Shown here in pieces: positions 36,416 through 44,047 of a stretch of DNA of 64,000 nt. Below the pieces are notes generated by a model. That model was not told the DNA's origin. It worked only from the letters and a program-made list of their open reading frames with translations, and did not search any database. The stretch is from Aequorivita sinensis. GTDB taxonomy: Bacteria > Bacteroidota > Bacteroidia > Flavobacteriales > Flavobacteriaceae. Position 1 is the first letter of the stretch. Each line of letters starts with the position of its first letter. A program made the translations under genes and the position numbers. The DNA lies in the NCBI RefSeq assembly GCF_006346335.1, contig NZ_VDMC01000002.1, forward strand, positions 310,001 to 374,000, given 5' to 3'.

Positions 36416-37489
36416 CTAATCTCTCAAACTAATTATATTATTATCGATTAATAATTTGTAGAAACCTTTTAAAGTCAATTTACTTTTCCATAAATTTCTA
36501 TTGTCTTTCTGTAGCTTTATAAATTCGTCTTCAGTTAATGCCTCATGAAATTGTTTTACCTTTTGCGCTACTTTGTGTCTATCTTTATACTCTACCCACA
36601 CGACATGTTTTTTCCACGAAATGGTTTTATCTAAGGGTAAAGAGCAGTCTGTATTTATAAATACAGGAATTCGCCCCATGGCCAAAGCTTCATAAAACCG
36701 AATGGAAAAATTTCCTGCACCTCTTACACAAACTATATAGGGAGAGTTTTTAAGATTATCATAAAACTCTAAAGTGGTGGAATGAAAGTCTTTATTATTG
36801 GTAACTCCAGCTCGATATTTATTTCTTAAAATAAAGTTTGTTGTAACTACATCCGAATTTTGTAAAACATTCAAAACCGATGCTCTTAAATAAGAGGTGG
36901 AAACAATTTGCTGAGGCTCATTATTAGATATTCTAAAGTGATATTTCAAGTTTCTGAGTGTAGTTTTCACAATCTCTTTTACTGCATTTAAACGCGACAA
37001 ATTTGCTTGACCACAAAAACCGACAACAGCTTTTATCTCATAAGGTCTAAGAAAAACTTTTTTAGTATCGTAGTATTTTTTTAAAGGATCTTCGATAAAC
37101 GGCGGAATTGTATACTCATTATCCTTAAACTTACTTTTATAACCTCCAGAACGTAGTAAAACTAAATTATTAAAACTGGGAACTTTAACTCCAAAATCCC
37201 CAACAGTTACAGCAACAACCATCTTGTTTAATATTGCACAGTTTTTGACAAAATCAACTGCAAGATTTTCCTTATTTGTTTTTAGATAATAGTTCCACGC
37301 CATGGTCAGAATAACTAAATCCGCCTCTTCCAATTTATCAGTGAACTCAAAATCTTTTTCTGAAACCCCATAGACTTGTATTCGCTCAGCATCGGTAAAA
37401 TCATCACCTTTAATAAATGGTTTTAATAAAGGGAATACCTGTCCTCTTGAAGATTTATCATAATGAGATTTTGGGTAATATAATTTCAA
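36416..37489 (-). CDS. Exostosin-like (GT47-type) glycosyltransferase
   Basis: 357-residue protein with the exostosin-domain pattern: KAVVGFCGQANLSR near residue 155 and, near residue 260, CVRGAGNFSIRFYEALAMGRIPVFI followed by a WKKHVVWVEY strand. The domain is best known from eukaryotic heparan sulfate polymerases and plant GT47 enzymes, and occurs sporadically in bacterial polysaccharide loci. The start codon is TTG at 37489. It lies next to a sulfotransferase-containing run, so a sulfated acidic glycan is plausible but not shown. Confidence 0.8.
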   Translation of the reverse strand: MKLYYPKSHYDKSSRGQVFPLLKPFIKGDDFTDAERIQVYGVSEKDFEFTDKLEEADLVILTMAWNYYLKTNKENLAVDFVKNCAILNKMVVAVTVGDFGVKVPSFNNLVLLRSGGYKSKFKDNEYTIPPFIEDPLKKYYDTKKVFLRPYEIKAVVGFCGQANLSRLNAVKEIVKTTLRNLKYHFRISNNEPQQIVSTSYLRASVLNVLQNSDVVTTNFILRNKYRAGVTNNKDFHSTTLEFYDNLKNSPYIVCVRGAGNFSIRFYEALAMGRIPVFINTDCSLPLDKTISWKKHVVWVEYKDRHKVAQKVKQFHEALTEDEFIKLQKDNRNLWKSKLTLKGFYKLLIDNNIISLRD

Positions 37490-37558
37490 TTTAGATTTTC
37501 TTAAATTATAATGTTTGACTTTTTATTAATCACAATGGACTCCAAGTAAGCACTAAAT

Positions 37559-37588
37559 CTACAGAGAAGTTCCTTGTGCGCTCTGTGG
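37559..37588. repeat. Short inverted repeat over the end of a GT4 gene
   Basis: CTACAGAG (37559-37566) and CTCTGTGG (37581-37588) are near-perfect inverted arms with a 14-base loop, and the left arm contains the stop codon. The ACAGAG motif recalls the CGCAGAG units near 40740 and 42280, but the similarity is short. Confidence 0.4.
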
Positions 37589-38776
37589 CAAATCTTCGCT
37601 TTTTGTGGTTACCCCATAAAACTCCAAAAACTCCCTTTGCTGTTTCTGTACATGAAACTCTTCTCTCACTCGATTCACAGCATTTTGAGTTATTTTTGAT
37701 TTTTCATGATCTGCCATTAAAAGTACTTTCTTAATTTGTTCTGCCAAAAGATAAGGCGAATATTTAGGCACTACCCACCCCGTTTTACCATGCAATACAT
37801 TTTCCGTCAACCCCTCTGCATTACTAACAATACATAATTTCCCCATTGCCTGGGCTTCTAACACAGCATTGCAAAACCCTTCTTGAATACTGTATTGAAT
37901 ATAAATACTAGCTTCTTCCAATTCCCTCTTCACCTCAGCCTGCGGCAACTTCCCTAAAAACTGAACGCTATCTTTAAGCCCAAGCTGATAGGCTGCAAAA
38001 GCTATGCGTTCATATTCTTTTCCTTCACCAATTATCTTGTAAGTAAAGTCAACTCCTTCTTCTTTAAGTATAGCTAAAGCTTCTAAAGTAGCCACCAATC
38101 CTTTTTTCCAGTGAAGACGCCCCGTTGTCATAAAAACTGGAACATCGAGTTTATGCTCATCCTCTTTAGAGGTTTTAAACACATTAACATCGATAGCAGG
38201 TGTGATTTTTTCTACGGGTACATTTTTAGAGAGCCCGTATTTTAAAGCAAGATTTAGAAGATCATCGGAAATAGAGTGTACCTTATCTACATGTTTCCAT
38301 AGAAGCCTATAGCAATTAGGATTTTTAACGGGATATACAGCAATATCAAATCCTCTAAAGCTTACCGCCATTTTAGCACCTATTGCCTTAGCCACTGTTT
38401 CACTCCCTAAGGCCATTGTAGCAAACCCAAAGTGTAACCAATCTAATTTTGCTTTAAGTAAGTGAGCATTGAGATACACCTTTTTAAAAATTTGCAACCA
38501 TGCTGTACCCTCAGAGCGCTCCAATTTCACAAATCGTATTACCGTGGATACGTATGGCAAAAGCAATACCAACTCTTTTATAAAGAACCATAGTTGCAGG
38601 AATGGGTTCTTACTTACTCTCGGGCTAACTATAACGGGACAAATTGTAAATTCATCGTTTATAACCTGACAAAATAAGCACACCTCTACTCCATTCTCCT
38701 GAAGCCCTCGAATTTTGGATTGAAAGAAAGTTTCTGAGTAACCAGGGGGTTGAGAAAGTACAATTCCAATTCGCAT
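37559..38776 (-). CDS. Glycosyltransferase family 4
   Basis: 405-residue GT4-type enzyme. The N-terminus has VLSQPPGYSETFFQSKIRGL, and the donor half has TTGRLHWKKGLVATLEAL near residue 215 and the EX7E motif FCNAVLEAQAMGKLCIV near 300. The C-terminal residues (LPQSAQGTSL) are encoded by an inverted repeat, CTACAGAG/CTCTGTGG, that includes the stop codon, so the natural protein may end earlier. It lies two bases downstream of the sulfotransferase gene. Confidence 0.87.
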   Translation of the reverse strand: MRIGIVLSQPPGYSETFFQSKIRGLQENGVEVCLFCQVINDEFTICPVIVSPRVSKNPFLQLWFFIKELVLLLPYVSTVIRFVKLERSEGTAWLQIFKKVYLNAHLLKAKLDWLHFGFATMALGSETVAKAIGAKMAVSFRGFDIAVYPVKNPNCYRLLWKHVDKVHSISDDLLNLALKYGLSKNVPVEKITPAIDVNVFKTSKEDEHKLDVPVFMTTGRLHWKKGLVATLEALAILKEEGVDFTYKIIGEGKEYERIAFAAYQLGLKDSVQFLGKLPQAEVKRELEEASIYIQYSIQEGFCNAVLEAQAMGKLCIVSNAEGLTENVLHGKTGWVVPKYSPYLLAEQIKKVLLMADHEKSKITQNAVNRVREEFHVQKQQREFLEFYGVTTKSEDLPQSAQGTSL

Positions 38777-38778
38777 GA

Positions 38779-39636
38779 CTAAGCTTGAATTCGTGGGTAT
38801 AAATTACAGTTAAAAATGTTTAGCAAATTATTTATTTCATCTAGTTCTTCTACCGTAAATTTTGAGGAGTCTTTCCCTTCATTTATAATTTCGCTTTTGG
38901 GATGTGTTTTAGATGAAGGACGCTGATACTCTTTTTCTATATTAGGTAAAGGTTCTATATTAAATTCATCACATATCTCAAGAAACAGATCTAAGTCATT
39001 ACGTAAATCCTCATGTTTTACAATCCGATGTTTATATTGATATGGCTCCAATATTTGTAAGGGCAATACATTCTCCAAACACCACCGCACCGTAAGTATT
39101 TGCAAAGGAGTAAAAGCTTTAGTGTCTTCAATAAGGTCGAATTTAAAATTTTCTTTTACCACTTGAACTAAATCTTTTTGTTGCTTGAAGTGCTCTAAAT
39201 TATATAGCCATGGAAACTTAACCCGTTGTTGTGAAGCGAGAACATCGTAGGGATTTCTAATGATATGTATAAGGGGCACCTTAAAATTTTCATTTAAGTA
39301 TTTAGCCGAAAGATTAGCTCTTACAAATTTGATAATGTACTTCTTAGGAATAAAAGGCCACAAGTGCATTTTGTATTTCCTATTACTTATCTGCCCTATC
39401 CAATCACTATCTACTTGGTTGTTTAATACTTTTTTTAAATAACGATTAGCGTCAACAGAACTTGCTTCAGTCCGAAGCCATTTATCGCAAATTAACTTTC
39501 CTTTCTTAGTATTAAATTCATGCTCTGGTTCAAAAAGCATTCTATAACGGAACTGCCTAGCGATTACTTCACTTAACCAACTAGTCCCACTTCTAGCTGA
39601 ACCAACAATAATAATATGTTTATTGAACCTACTCAC
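38779..39636 (-). CDS. Sulfotransferase family protein
   Basis: 285-residue PAPS-dependent sulfotransferase-like protein, the likely enzyme for adding sulfate to the polysaccharide made by this locus. The 5'-phosphosulfate binding loop is IVGSARSGTSWLSEV near residues 10-24, and the 3'-phosphate motif is IHIIRNPYDVLASQQR near residue 125. Sulfated surface glycans are common in marine flavobacteria. Start codon is GTG at 39636, two bases after the preceding gene's stop. Acceptor and position are unknown. Confidence 0.88.
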   Translation of the reverse strand: MSRFNKHIIIVGSARSGTSWLSEVIARQFRYRMLFEPEHEFNTKKGKLICDKWLRTEASSVDANRYLKKVLNNQVDSDWIGQISNRKYKMHLWPFIPKKYIIKFVRANLSAKYLNENFKVPLIHIIRNPYDVLASQQRVKFPWLYNLEHFKQQKDLVQVVKENFKFDLIEDTKAFTPLQILTVRWCLENVLPLQILEPYQYKHRIVKHEDLRNDLDLFLEICDEFNIEPLPNIEKEYQRPSSKTHPKSEIINEGKDSSKFTVEELDEINNLLNIFNCNLYPRIQA

Positions 39637-39638
39637 TA

Positions 39639-40691
39639 TTACTTTGTATTTTTTAAATATACTTTTTCATAAGATGATATTTCATTCTGTACTGAAAAAT
39701 TTGCTTTTATATTTTTTATTCCTTCTATAGAAAGTCTTTTCATTTCTTCTTTATTTGTAGCCATCCTCTTAAGATTATCTACCAAGCTATTAGGATTATC
39801 TAAATCAAATATATACCCACCACCTTTTGATAGAATGTATCTTGCACCACCTCCAGAGTCTGAAGATAACACTGGCAATCCACAAGCTAATGCTTCTAAT
39901 ATAGACACAGGTAACCCTTCTTGATAGGAAGCCAACACAAACAAATCCATCTCTCTATAAACTTGAGGTATTGTCACATTTTCTAAAAATCCATGAAAAT
40001 GAACCCGCTCCTTTATATTGTTCAATTCTATAAAGTCATCTAGTTTTTTTCTGTATTCTTTATCTTCCTTACCATATAAATGCAATACTATATTATGTGG
40101 TAAATTTTTCAGTGCTTTTATTATAAATAGCTGATTCTTATTATCTCCAATATTCCCTACACAAACAACCTTAAATGTAGTACGTTCAATTGGTTCTAAA
40201 GGCTTAAACACTTTTGTATCAACCCCATGTGGAATGAAGGAAATTTTATGCCTTAAAAGCATTGATTTAAAAAATCGAGTTTTCATTTCGGGGTTATCAT
40301 ACGCTATATGGCTAGACAACAAACTTTTCAACATCCAACGCTTAGACCAAGCATTATTCTTTTTAGTATATAGATATTTAACTCCTGCTAATCTACATGC
40401 AAGAGCTTCTATATAATTAGATTTATAGTCCCAAGAGTGTAGTACATCAATTTTATAATCTTTTAAGATTTTCCGGAATTTTAATATATCAGATGATTTT
40501 TTTCCTGTCCAAGTAAATTGTATCCATTCGTCATTCAAAATATCATTCGGAATTGCTTCTGGAAATTTTTCAATGCATATATAAGGATCAAAAATATCTC
40601 TATCAATATTTCTAAACAAAGACAACAAGACATACTGACTTCCAGCCGTTTTAAAATTTGGAATCGTATATAGAATCTTGATTTTTGACAT
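39639..40691 (-). CDS. Glycosyltransferase family 4
   Basis: 350-residue GT4-type enzyme with ILYTIPNFKTAGSQYVLLSL at the N-terminus, CVGNIGDNKNQLFIIKAL near residue 185, RVHFHGFLENV near 230 and the donor motif LPVSILEALACGLPVLSSDSGG with EX7E near 265. The start is an ATG at 40691, next to the degenerate inverted-repeat unit at 40733-40808. Likely co-transcribed with the sulfotransferase downstream (2-bp gap). Confidence 0.9.
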   Translation of the reverse strand: MSKIKILYTIPNFKTAGSQYVLLSLFRNIDRDIFDPYICIEKFPEAIPNDILNDEWIQFTWTGKKSSDILKFRKILKDYKIDVLHSWDYKSNYIEALACRLAGVKYLYTKKNNAWSKRWMLKSLLSSHIAYDNPEMKTRFFKSMLLRHKISFIPHGVDTKVFKPLEPIERTTFKVVCVGNIGDNKNQLFIIKALKNLPHNIVLHLYGKEDKEYRKKLDDFIELNNIKERVHFHGFLENVTIPQVYREMDLFVLASYQEGLPVSILEALACGLPVLSSDSGGGARYILSKGGGYIFDLDNPNSLVDNLKRMATNKEEMKRLSIEGIKNIKANFSVQNEISSYEKVYLKNTK

Positions 40692-40732
40692 TTTGTTTAT
40701 TAGCTATCTGTAATTTTCTATTGTGTATGTGT

Positions 40733-40808
40733 GTTTCTCGCAGAGACCGCAGAGGACAACGCAGAGGCCGCAGAGTTTTAAATACTCTCAGCGTACTCCG
40801 TGCGTCTC
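40733..40808. repeat. Solo degenerate copy of the GxxExxY-cassette end
   Basis: GTTTCTCGCAGAGA at 40733 matches the cassette end GGTTTCACGCAGAGA apart from one missing G and one substitution. CGCAGAG units follow at 9-base steps, then a short TTTTAAATA loop and inverted units (CTCTCAGCG, CTCCGTGCG). It could be an internally deleted, hairpin-forming copy. A heptamer array begins 6 bp later. Confidence 0.7.
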
Positions 40809-40813
40809 AGCCC

Positions 40814-40883
40814 ACTTCGTACTTCCAACTTCCTACTTCTAACTTCCTACTTCTAACTTCCTACTTCTAACTTCCTACTTCAT
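40814..40883. repeat. ACTTCNN heptamer array overlapping a gene end
   Basis: Ten consecutive 7-base units starting ACTTC, mostly alternating ACTTCCT and ACTTCTA. It covers the stop codon (40867) of the asparagine-synthase-like gene and encodes its last residues (EVGS). Confidence 0.95.
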
Positions 40884-42255
40884 TCTTCCACCAAACCGCC
40901 AATGTAAGCAACATACTCACTGGATGCGAATATTTTACCCGATCATCTGTGCTAAACTTATTATAAAATCGCGTTATCAATTCTTTTGGGAGGAAGGGAT
41001 GCAGGTTTTCACCAAAGATACGTTCTTGAAGCTTTTCATCATTTTCCATTCCCAAAAATTGTAGCTCCCAATTACGTTGAATATAAGGTTTTCCCAACTT
41101 TGCATTAATAACCCGTTTGGCTTTATCTACAATGCGATACGGTAAGTTATGTGGAACCTTGTTTTTATGATAATCATAGAGGTTATACGGTCTTTGAGCT
41201 TGCCAAGTAATCCTTGCTACTTCTGGGCTTTGTTTTTTTAAATAGGCTATTTGTATTTTTCTACCGGCTAAGTACTCCTCTGGAATAGTACAGATAAATT
41301 CCGCCATCCTATTGTCATAATAAGGAGCTTCAAAAGGATTTGTGGCTTCAAAAATGGCAAAGCCCAGATTAGTCCATCGCACTGCGCGAGTACTGCTATA
41401 ATACGCACGAGCTTTAGCACCTACATCGTCTATTTTAAGTCCGTTCCATATTTCCTTGGTGCGTTGCCTAAGATATTCCATAAACTCGCCTTCTAACTCC
41501 CATTCCAGCCATAAGGCTTCGGCTAACTCTTGTCCGCCTTTTACTATAATCTTCTTTAACATCCATTCCTCTGCATCTTCTTCCCTTAGATCTTTGGGTG
41601 CTACGGCATCAAAAAGCACATCACCCCAATGGCCTAAAGTGAATACACCATCCATTTTTCTAAACTCATCAATAACCGCCATTTGTCGTGGATGGGTAAA
41701 TTCAGTGCCGTACTTTAAAAGCTTCGCTAATTCATCAACCTTATCCCACAGATAACCATTAGGAATGGTCAAATCTCGGTACTCATATCCTAATTCTTTA
41801 GCAATTTGCCTTGAAATCGCGCCTTCTTTATAACCGTTGTGAAACGAATAACTATAGGAAATTACGGGGTTGTTTAGTTTGGAGTAAGCAACTGCTTGCG
41901 TCCTGCTATCCAATCCTCCAGAAAGTGGAAGCAATACAGTTCTATCCCCTGCTTGTTCTTTGCAGATGGTATGGAATAGGTCTGTGAATTCTGAGACTGC
42001 TTGGTCAAATGAAATATCCCGCGGCTTGTAATACCATTCAAACCAAGGCTTGCTATCTACCCAATATCCTTCATCGTCAATGGTGTTGATTGTTCCAGGG
42101 GGGAGTACTTTTTCATCTTTCCAATAGGTGTCTGTGCCGAGGAAGTAACTAGTGGCTGCAAATATGCAAATGGCTTTTTTATCTAACTCGTGAGGCGCAC
42201 GGATTTTTACGTATTGAGGATGGGTAGGAAGTATTGAGGTTTTGATAGTTTTCAT
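40867..42255 (-). CDS. Asparagine-synthase-like protein lacking the glutaminase domain
   Basis: 462 residues with the ATP-pyrophosphatase domain of asparagine synthase (LLPLSGGLDSRTQAVAYSKL near residue 120, then SYSYSFHNGYKEGAISRQIA). The N-terminal 100 residues lack the Cys2 glutaminase site of AsnB, so glutamine cannot be the direct nitrogen source through that domain. Proteins like this occur in polysaccharide loci and are suspected to amidate sugar acids, as in WbpS/WbmI-type enzymes. It is flanked upstream by the GxxExxY cassette (18 bp from its ATG) and downstream by a heptamer array that supplies the final residues. The substrate is unknown. Confidence 0.85.
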   Translation of the reverse strand: MKTIKTSILPTHPQYVKIRAPHELDKKAICIFAATSYFLGTDTYWKDEKVLPPGTINTIDDEGYWVDSKPWFEWYYKPRDISFDQAVSEFTDLFHTICKEQAGDRTVLLPLSGGLDSRTQAVAYSKLNNPVISYSYSFHNGYKEGAISRQIAKELGYEYRDLTIPNGYLWDKVDELAKLLKYGTEFTHPRQMAVIDEFRKMDGVFTLGHWGDVLFDAVAPKDLREEDAEEWMLKKIIVKGGQELAEALWLEWELEGEFMEYLRQRTKEIWNGLKIDDVGAKARAYYSSTRAVRWTNLGFAIFEATNPFEAPYYDNRMAEFICTIPEEYLAGRKIQIAYLKKQSPEVARITWQAQRPYNLYDYHKNKVPHNLPYRIVDKAKRVINAKLGKPYIQRNWELQFLGMENDEKLQERIFGENLHPFLPKELITRFYNKFSTDDRVKYSHPVSMLLTLAVWWKNEVGS

Positions 42256-42272
42256 TGAGATTTTGGCTTTTA

Positions 42273-42320
42273 GGTTTCACGCAGAGAACGCGGAGGAAAC
42301 GCAGAGAACGCAGAGAGTTT
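42273..42320. repeat. Right end of the cassette
   Basis: Begins with the terminal repeat GGTTTCACGCAGAG, then CGCAGAGAA/CGCGGAGGAAA/CGCAGAGAA/CGCAGAGAG at roughly 9-base steps. It ends 6 bp before the GxxExxY stop and lies just upstream of the asparagine-synthase-like gene. Confidence 0.85.
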
Positions 42321-42325
42321 TCGAA

Positions 42326-42709
42326 TCATTCCTTAAAGTTATTAACCAATCGATGAAGACCATCCTTCAAATATTTGGAATTAAAGTTAATCAGCAAACC
42401 TACTGGTTTATTATATAGTTTCAAATAAGTAATCAGTTGAGAATAATGAACAGGAGCTAAAATCTCTACCGATTTAACTTCGATAATGACAGTTTTTTCA
42501 ACCAACAAATCCAATCGATAGCCTGTATCAAACGCAAAATTTTTATATTTTAAAGGCACTCCAACTTGTGATTCTACCTCGAGTCCAGCTTCTCTAAGAT
42601 CCATTTCGAGACATTTTTCATATACGTTTTCTAATAATCCCGGGCCCAGCGCAGAATGTAGTTTGAAAGCCGTATCGATTATCTTTCCTGTAATGGCATT
42701 AATTTCCAT
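42326..42709 (-). CDS. GxxExxY family protein (PD-(D/E)XK nuclease-like fold)
   Basis: A 127-residue protein of the GxxExxY family, named for the motif seen here as GLLENVY near residues 24-30 in ALGPGLLENVYEKCLEMDL. The C-terminal half has the pattern of a PD-(D/E)XK nuclease core: GYRLDLLVEK near residue 62, then VIIEVKSVE near residue 74. Biochemical function is not established. It is bracketed by CGCAGAG-type inverted repeats, is foreign to the sugar-transfer genes around it, and a truncated copy of its start lies 66 bp upstream. The gene is complete and could be active. Confidence 0.88.
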   Translation of the reverse strand: MEINAITGKIIDTAFKLHSALGPGLLENVYEKCLEMDLREAGLEVESQVGVPLKYKNFAFDTGYRLDLLVEKTVIIEVKSVEILAPVHYSQLITYLKLYNKPVGLLINFNSKYLKDGLHRLVNNFKE

Positions 42710-42741
42710 ATTTATTCAAATTGAAAAGACTAATATACAAT

Positions 42742-42772
42742 TATTTCCTCTCCGCGCCCTCCGAGTGAAACC
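42742..42772. repeat. Inner second copy of the cassette left end
   Basis: CTCCGAGTGAAACC at 42759-42772 differs from the terminal repeat CTCTGCGTGAAACC at two positions. With the flanking CTCTCCGCGCC it forms a shorter left end directly upstream of the complete GxxExxY gene. Confidence 0.7.
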
Positions 42773-42774
42773 AA

Positions 42775-42816
42775 CGCAGTATCCACTATTCCCCCCATAA
42801 TAACATTAATTTCCAT
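42775..42816 (-). pseudogene. Truncated start of a second GxxExxY gene
   Basis: Fourteen codons reading MEINVIMGGIVDTA match the first fourteen residues of the complete gene (MEINAITGKIIDTA) at ten positions, and then the frame runs into the inner left-end repeat. Its ATG begins one base after the stop codon of the upstream GT4 gene. It is best explained as a nested insertion or partial duplication of the cassette. Confidence 0.8.
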
Positions 42817-42817
42817 A

Positions 42818-44047
42818 TCAATTATTCCTCTCTGCGTACACCGCGCTACTCTCAGCGCCCTCTGCGTGAAACCTATGCAGTACTTCATTATAAAGCCTTT
42901 CCATCCCCTCAATCATCCTCTCTTCATTATGCTGCCTCTCCACCTTCTTCCGAGCAGCAAATCTCACCGCCTCAATTTTCTCCAAGGACAACTCTCTAAA
43001 GTTCATTACCGCTACCGCCATAGCTTCAGGATTTCGAGTTGGGACTAGCCACCCATTTACTCCATTCGCTATCAACTCAGGAATGCCACCGCAATCGGTG
43101 CTTACTACCGGCAAGCCAATTGCCATAGCTTCTACTACTACATTTGGGATACCTTCTTCTAAGCTAGGCATTAATAATAAAGAAGATGAACGCATTAAAT
43201 CGAAAACTTGACTTTGAGATATAGCTTCTGTCAAGCTCACATCACCTTTTAATCCTAAATCAGCAATAAGGAACTGTAACTCTTCATTTCCCGCACCTCC
43301 AATTATAGTATAATGAAAAGGAACATTTTTATCTTTTAATAGCTTACAAGTGTGTAGCGCATAATCGTAACCTTTAATCCAATGTGGCCTCCCCACGGAT
43401 AGCAATTGTAACGAATTTAAAACCGTATATTTTTCAGCAAACGGGGTGATTTCTAGCGGTAACCCTGTATAAACTACTTTATCAATCTTTGAGCTGTCAT
43501 TCCAAATCTTATCTCCATTACGTGAAATAGCTTTCGAAACAGAATGAAAACCTGCCATTTTAGGGTACCAATGCTGTAAATAGCTAAAATTGTTATCGTT
43601 AACAAAAGGACGAACATTAACATGAAACCCCAACTGACTTAATACTACTGGTGTAGTTTGAGCAGATAGCACTTCTTCAAACCAAGGTATTACCGAAAGC
43701 CACTGCAAATGAATAACATCGGGCGCTATTTTTTGAAGTACAAATCTTAGATTCTGTTTGTGTAGTTCATTACGACGTCCTAAAGCTATTTTTTTTAAAG
43801 TTTTATAAACAAACTTTATAGAGCCCGATTGTAAAGCATATTGTAATGTTGTTTTTACAAATCGAATTTTGCTTTGATTACTTCCAAGTGGTATATAGTT
43901 TACTTTTTCTAGCCTATTGGGAAGGGTTTCATTAAAACCTAAAATATAAACTTGATGTCTCTCCGTCAATCCTTGCGCTAAACGATTGATAAACGACCTT
44001 GTTTTAAAACTGCCATCGAAGATAATTATGTTTAAAGGCTGCGTCAC
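42818..44047 (-). CDS. Glycosyltransferase family 4 with a repeat-derived C-terminus
   Basis: 409-residue GT4-type enzyme. It shows LSVGRPHWIKGYDYALHTCK near residue 225 and the EX7E donor motif IPNVVVEAMAIGLPVVSTDCGG near 315. The last 18 or so residues (RFHAEGAESSAVYAERNN) are encoded by the left end of the GxxExxY cassette, starting exactly at its terminal inverted repeat, so the ancestral protein probably ended shortly after LYNEVLH. Start is GTG at 44047, overlapping the preceding stop by four bases. Activity is probably kept, since the catalytic core is intact. Confidence 0.87.
   Translation of the reverse strand: MTQPLNIIIFDGSFKTRSFINRLAQGLTERHQVYILGFNETLPNRLEKVNYIPLGSNQSKIRFVKTTLQYALQSGSIKFVYKTLKKIALGRRNELHKQNLRFVLQKIAPDVIHLQWLSVIPWFEEVLSAQTTPVVLSQLGFHVNVRPFVNDNNFSYLQHWYPKMAGFHSVSKAISRNGDKIWNDSSKIDKVVYTGLPLEITPFAEKYTVLNSLQLLSVGRPHWIKGYDYALHTCKLLKDKNVPFHYTIIGGAGNEELQFLIADLGLKGDVSLTEAISQSQVFDLMRSSSLLLMPSLEEGIPNVVVEAMAIGLPVVSTDCGGIPELIANGVNGWLVPTRNPEAMAVAVMNFRELSLEKIEAVRFAARKKVERQHNEERMIEGMERLYNEVLHRFHAEGAESSAVYAERNN
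42825..42873. repeat. Outer left end of the cassette
   Basis: Ends with CTCTGCGTGAAACC at 42860-42873, the perfect inverse of the right end, preceded by CTCTGCGTACACCGCG and CTCTCAGCGCC units. It lies inside the reading frame of the GT4 gene. Confidence 0.85.

Larger units (their letters stand above)
42271..42875 (-). mobile_element. GxxExxY cassette with perfect 14-bp terminal inverted repeats
   Basis: GGTTTCACGCAGAG at 42273-42286 and its exact reverse complement at 42860-42873 bound a 601-bp unit. Both ends are flanked by TA (42271-42272 and 42874-42875), as expected of elements that duplicate a TA target. Inside, reading on the minus strand, are a repeat-rich left end (42825-42873), a truncated GxxExxY gene start (42775-42816), a second left-end copy (42742-42772), the complete GxxExxY gene, and a right end of CGCAGAG units (42273-42320). 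No transposase is present, so movement would need help in trans or an unknown role for the GxxExxY protein. The mobile nature is inferred. Confidence 0.65.

Noticed and set aside
40685-40870. Open frame of 61 codons on the plus strand
   Set aside because: It is translated almost entirely from the repeat unit and heptamer array, antisense to gene ends, with no family resemblance.
42730-42912. Open frame of 60 codons on the minus strand as a gene
   Set aside because: Its middle is the truncated GxxExxY start and the rest is repeat plus the end of the GT4 gene in another frame; it is recorded as a gene fragment instead.
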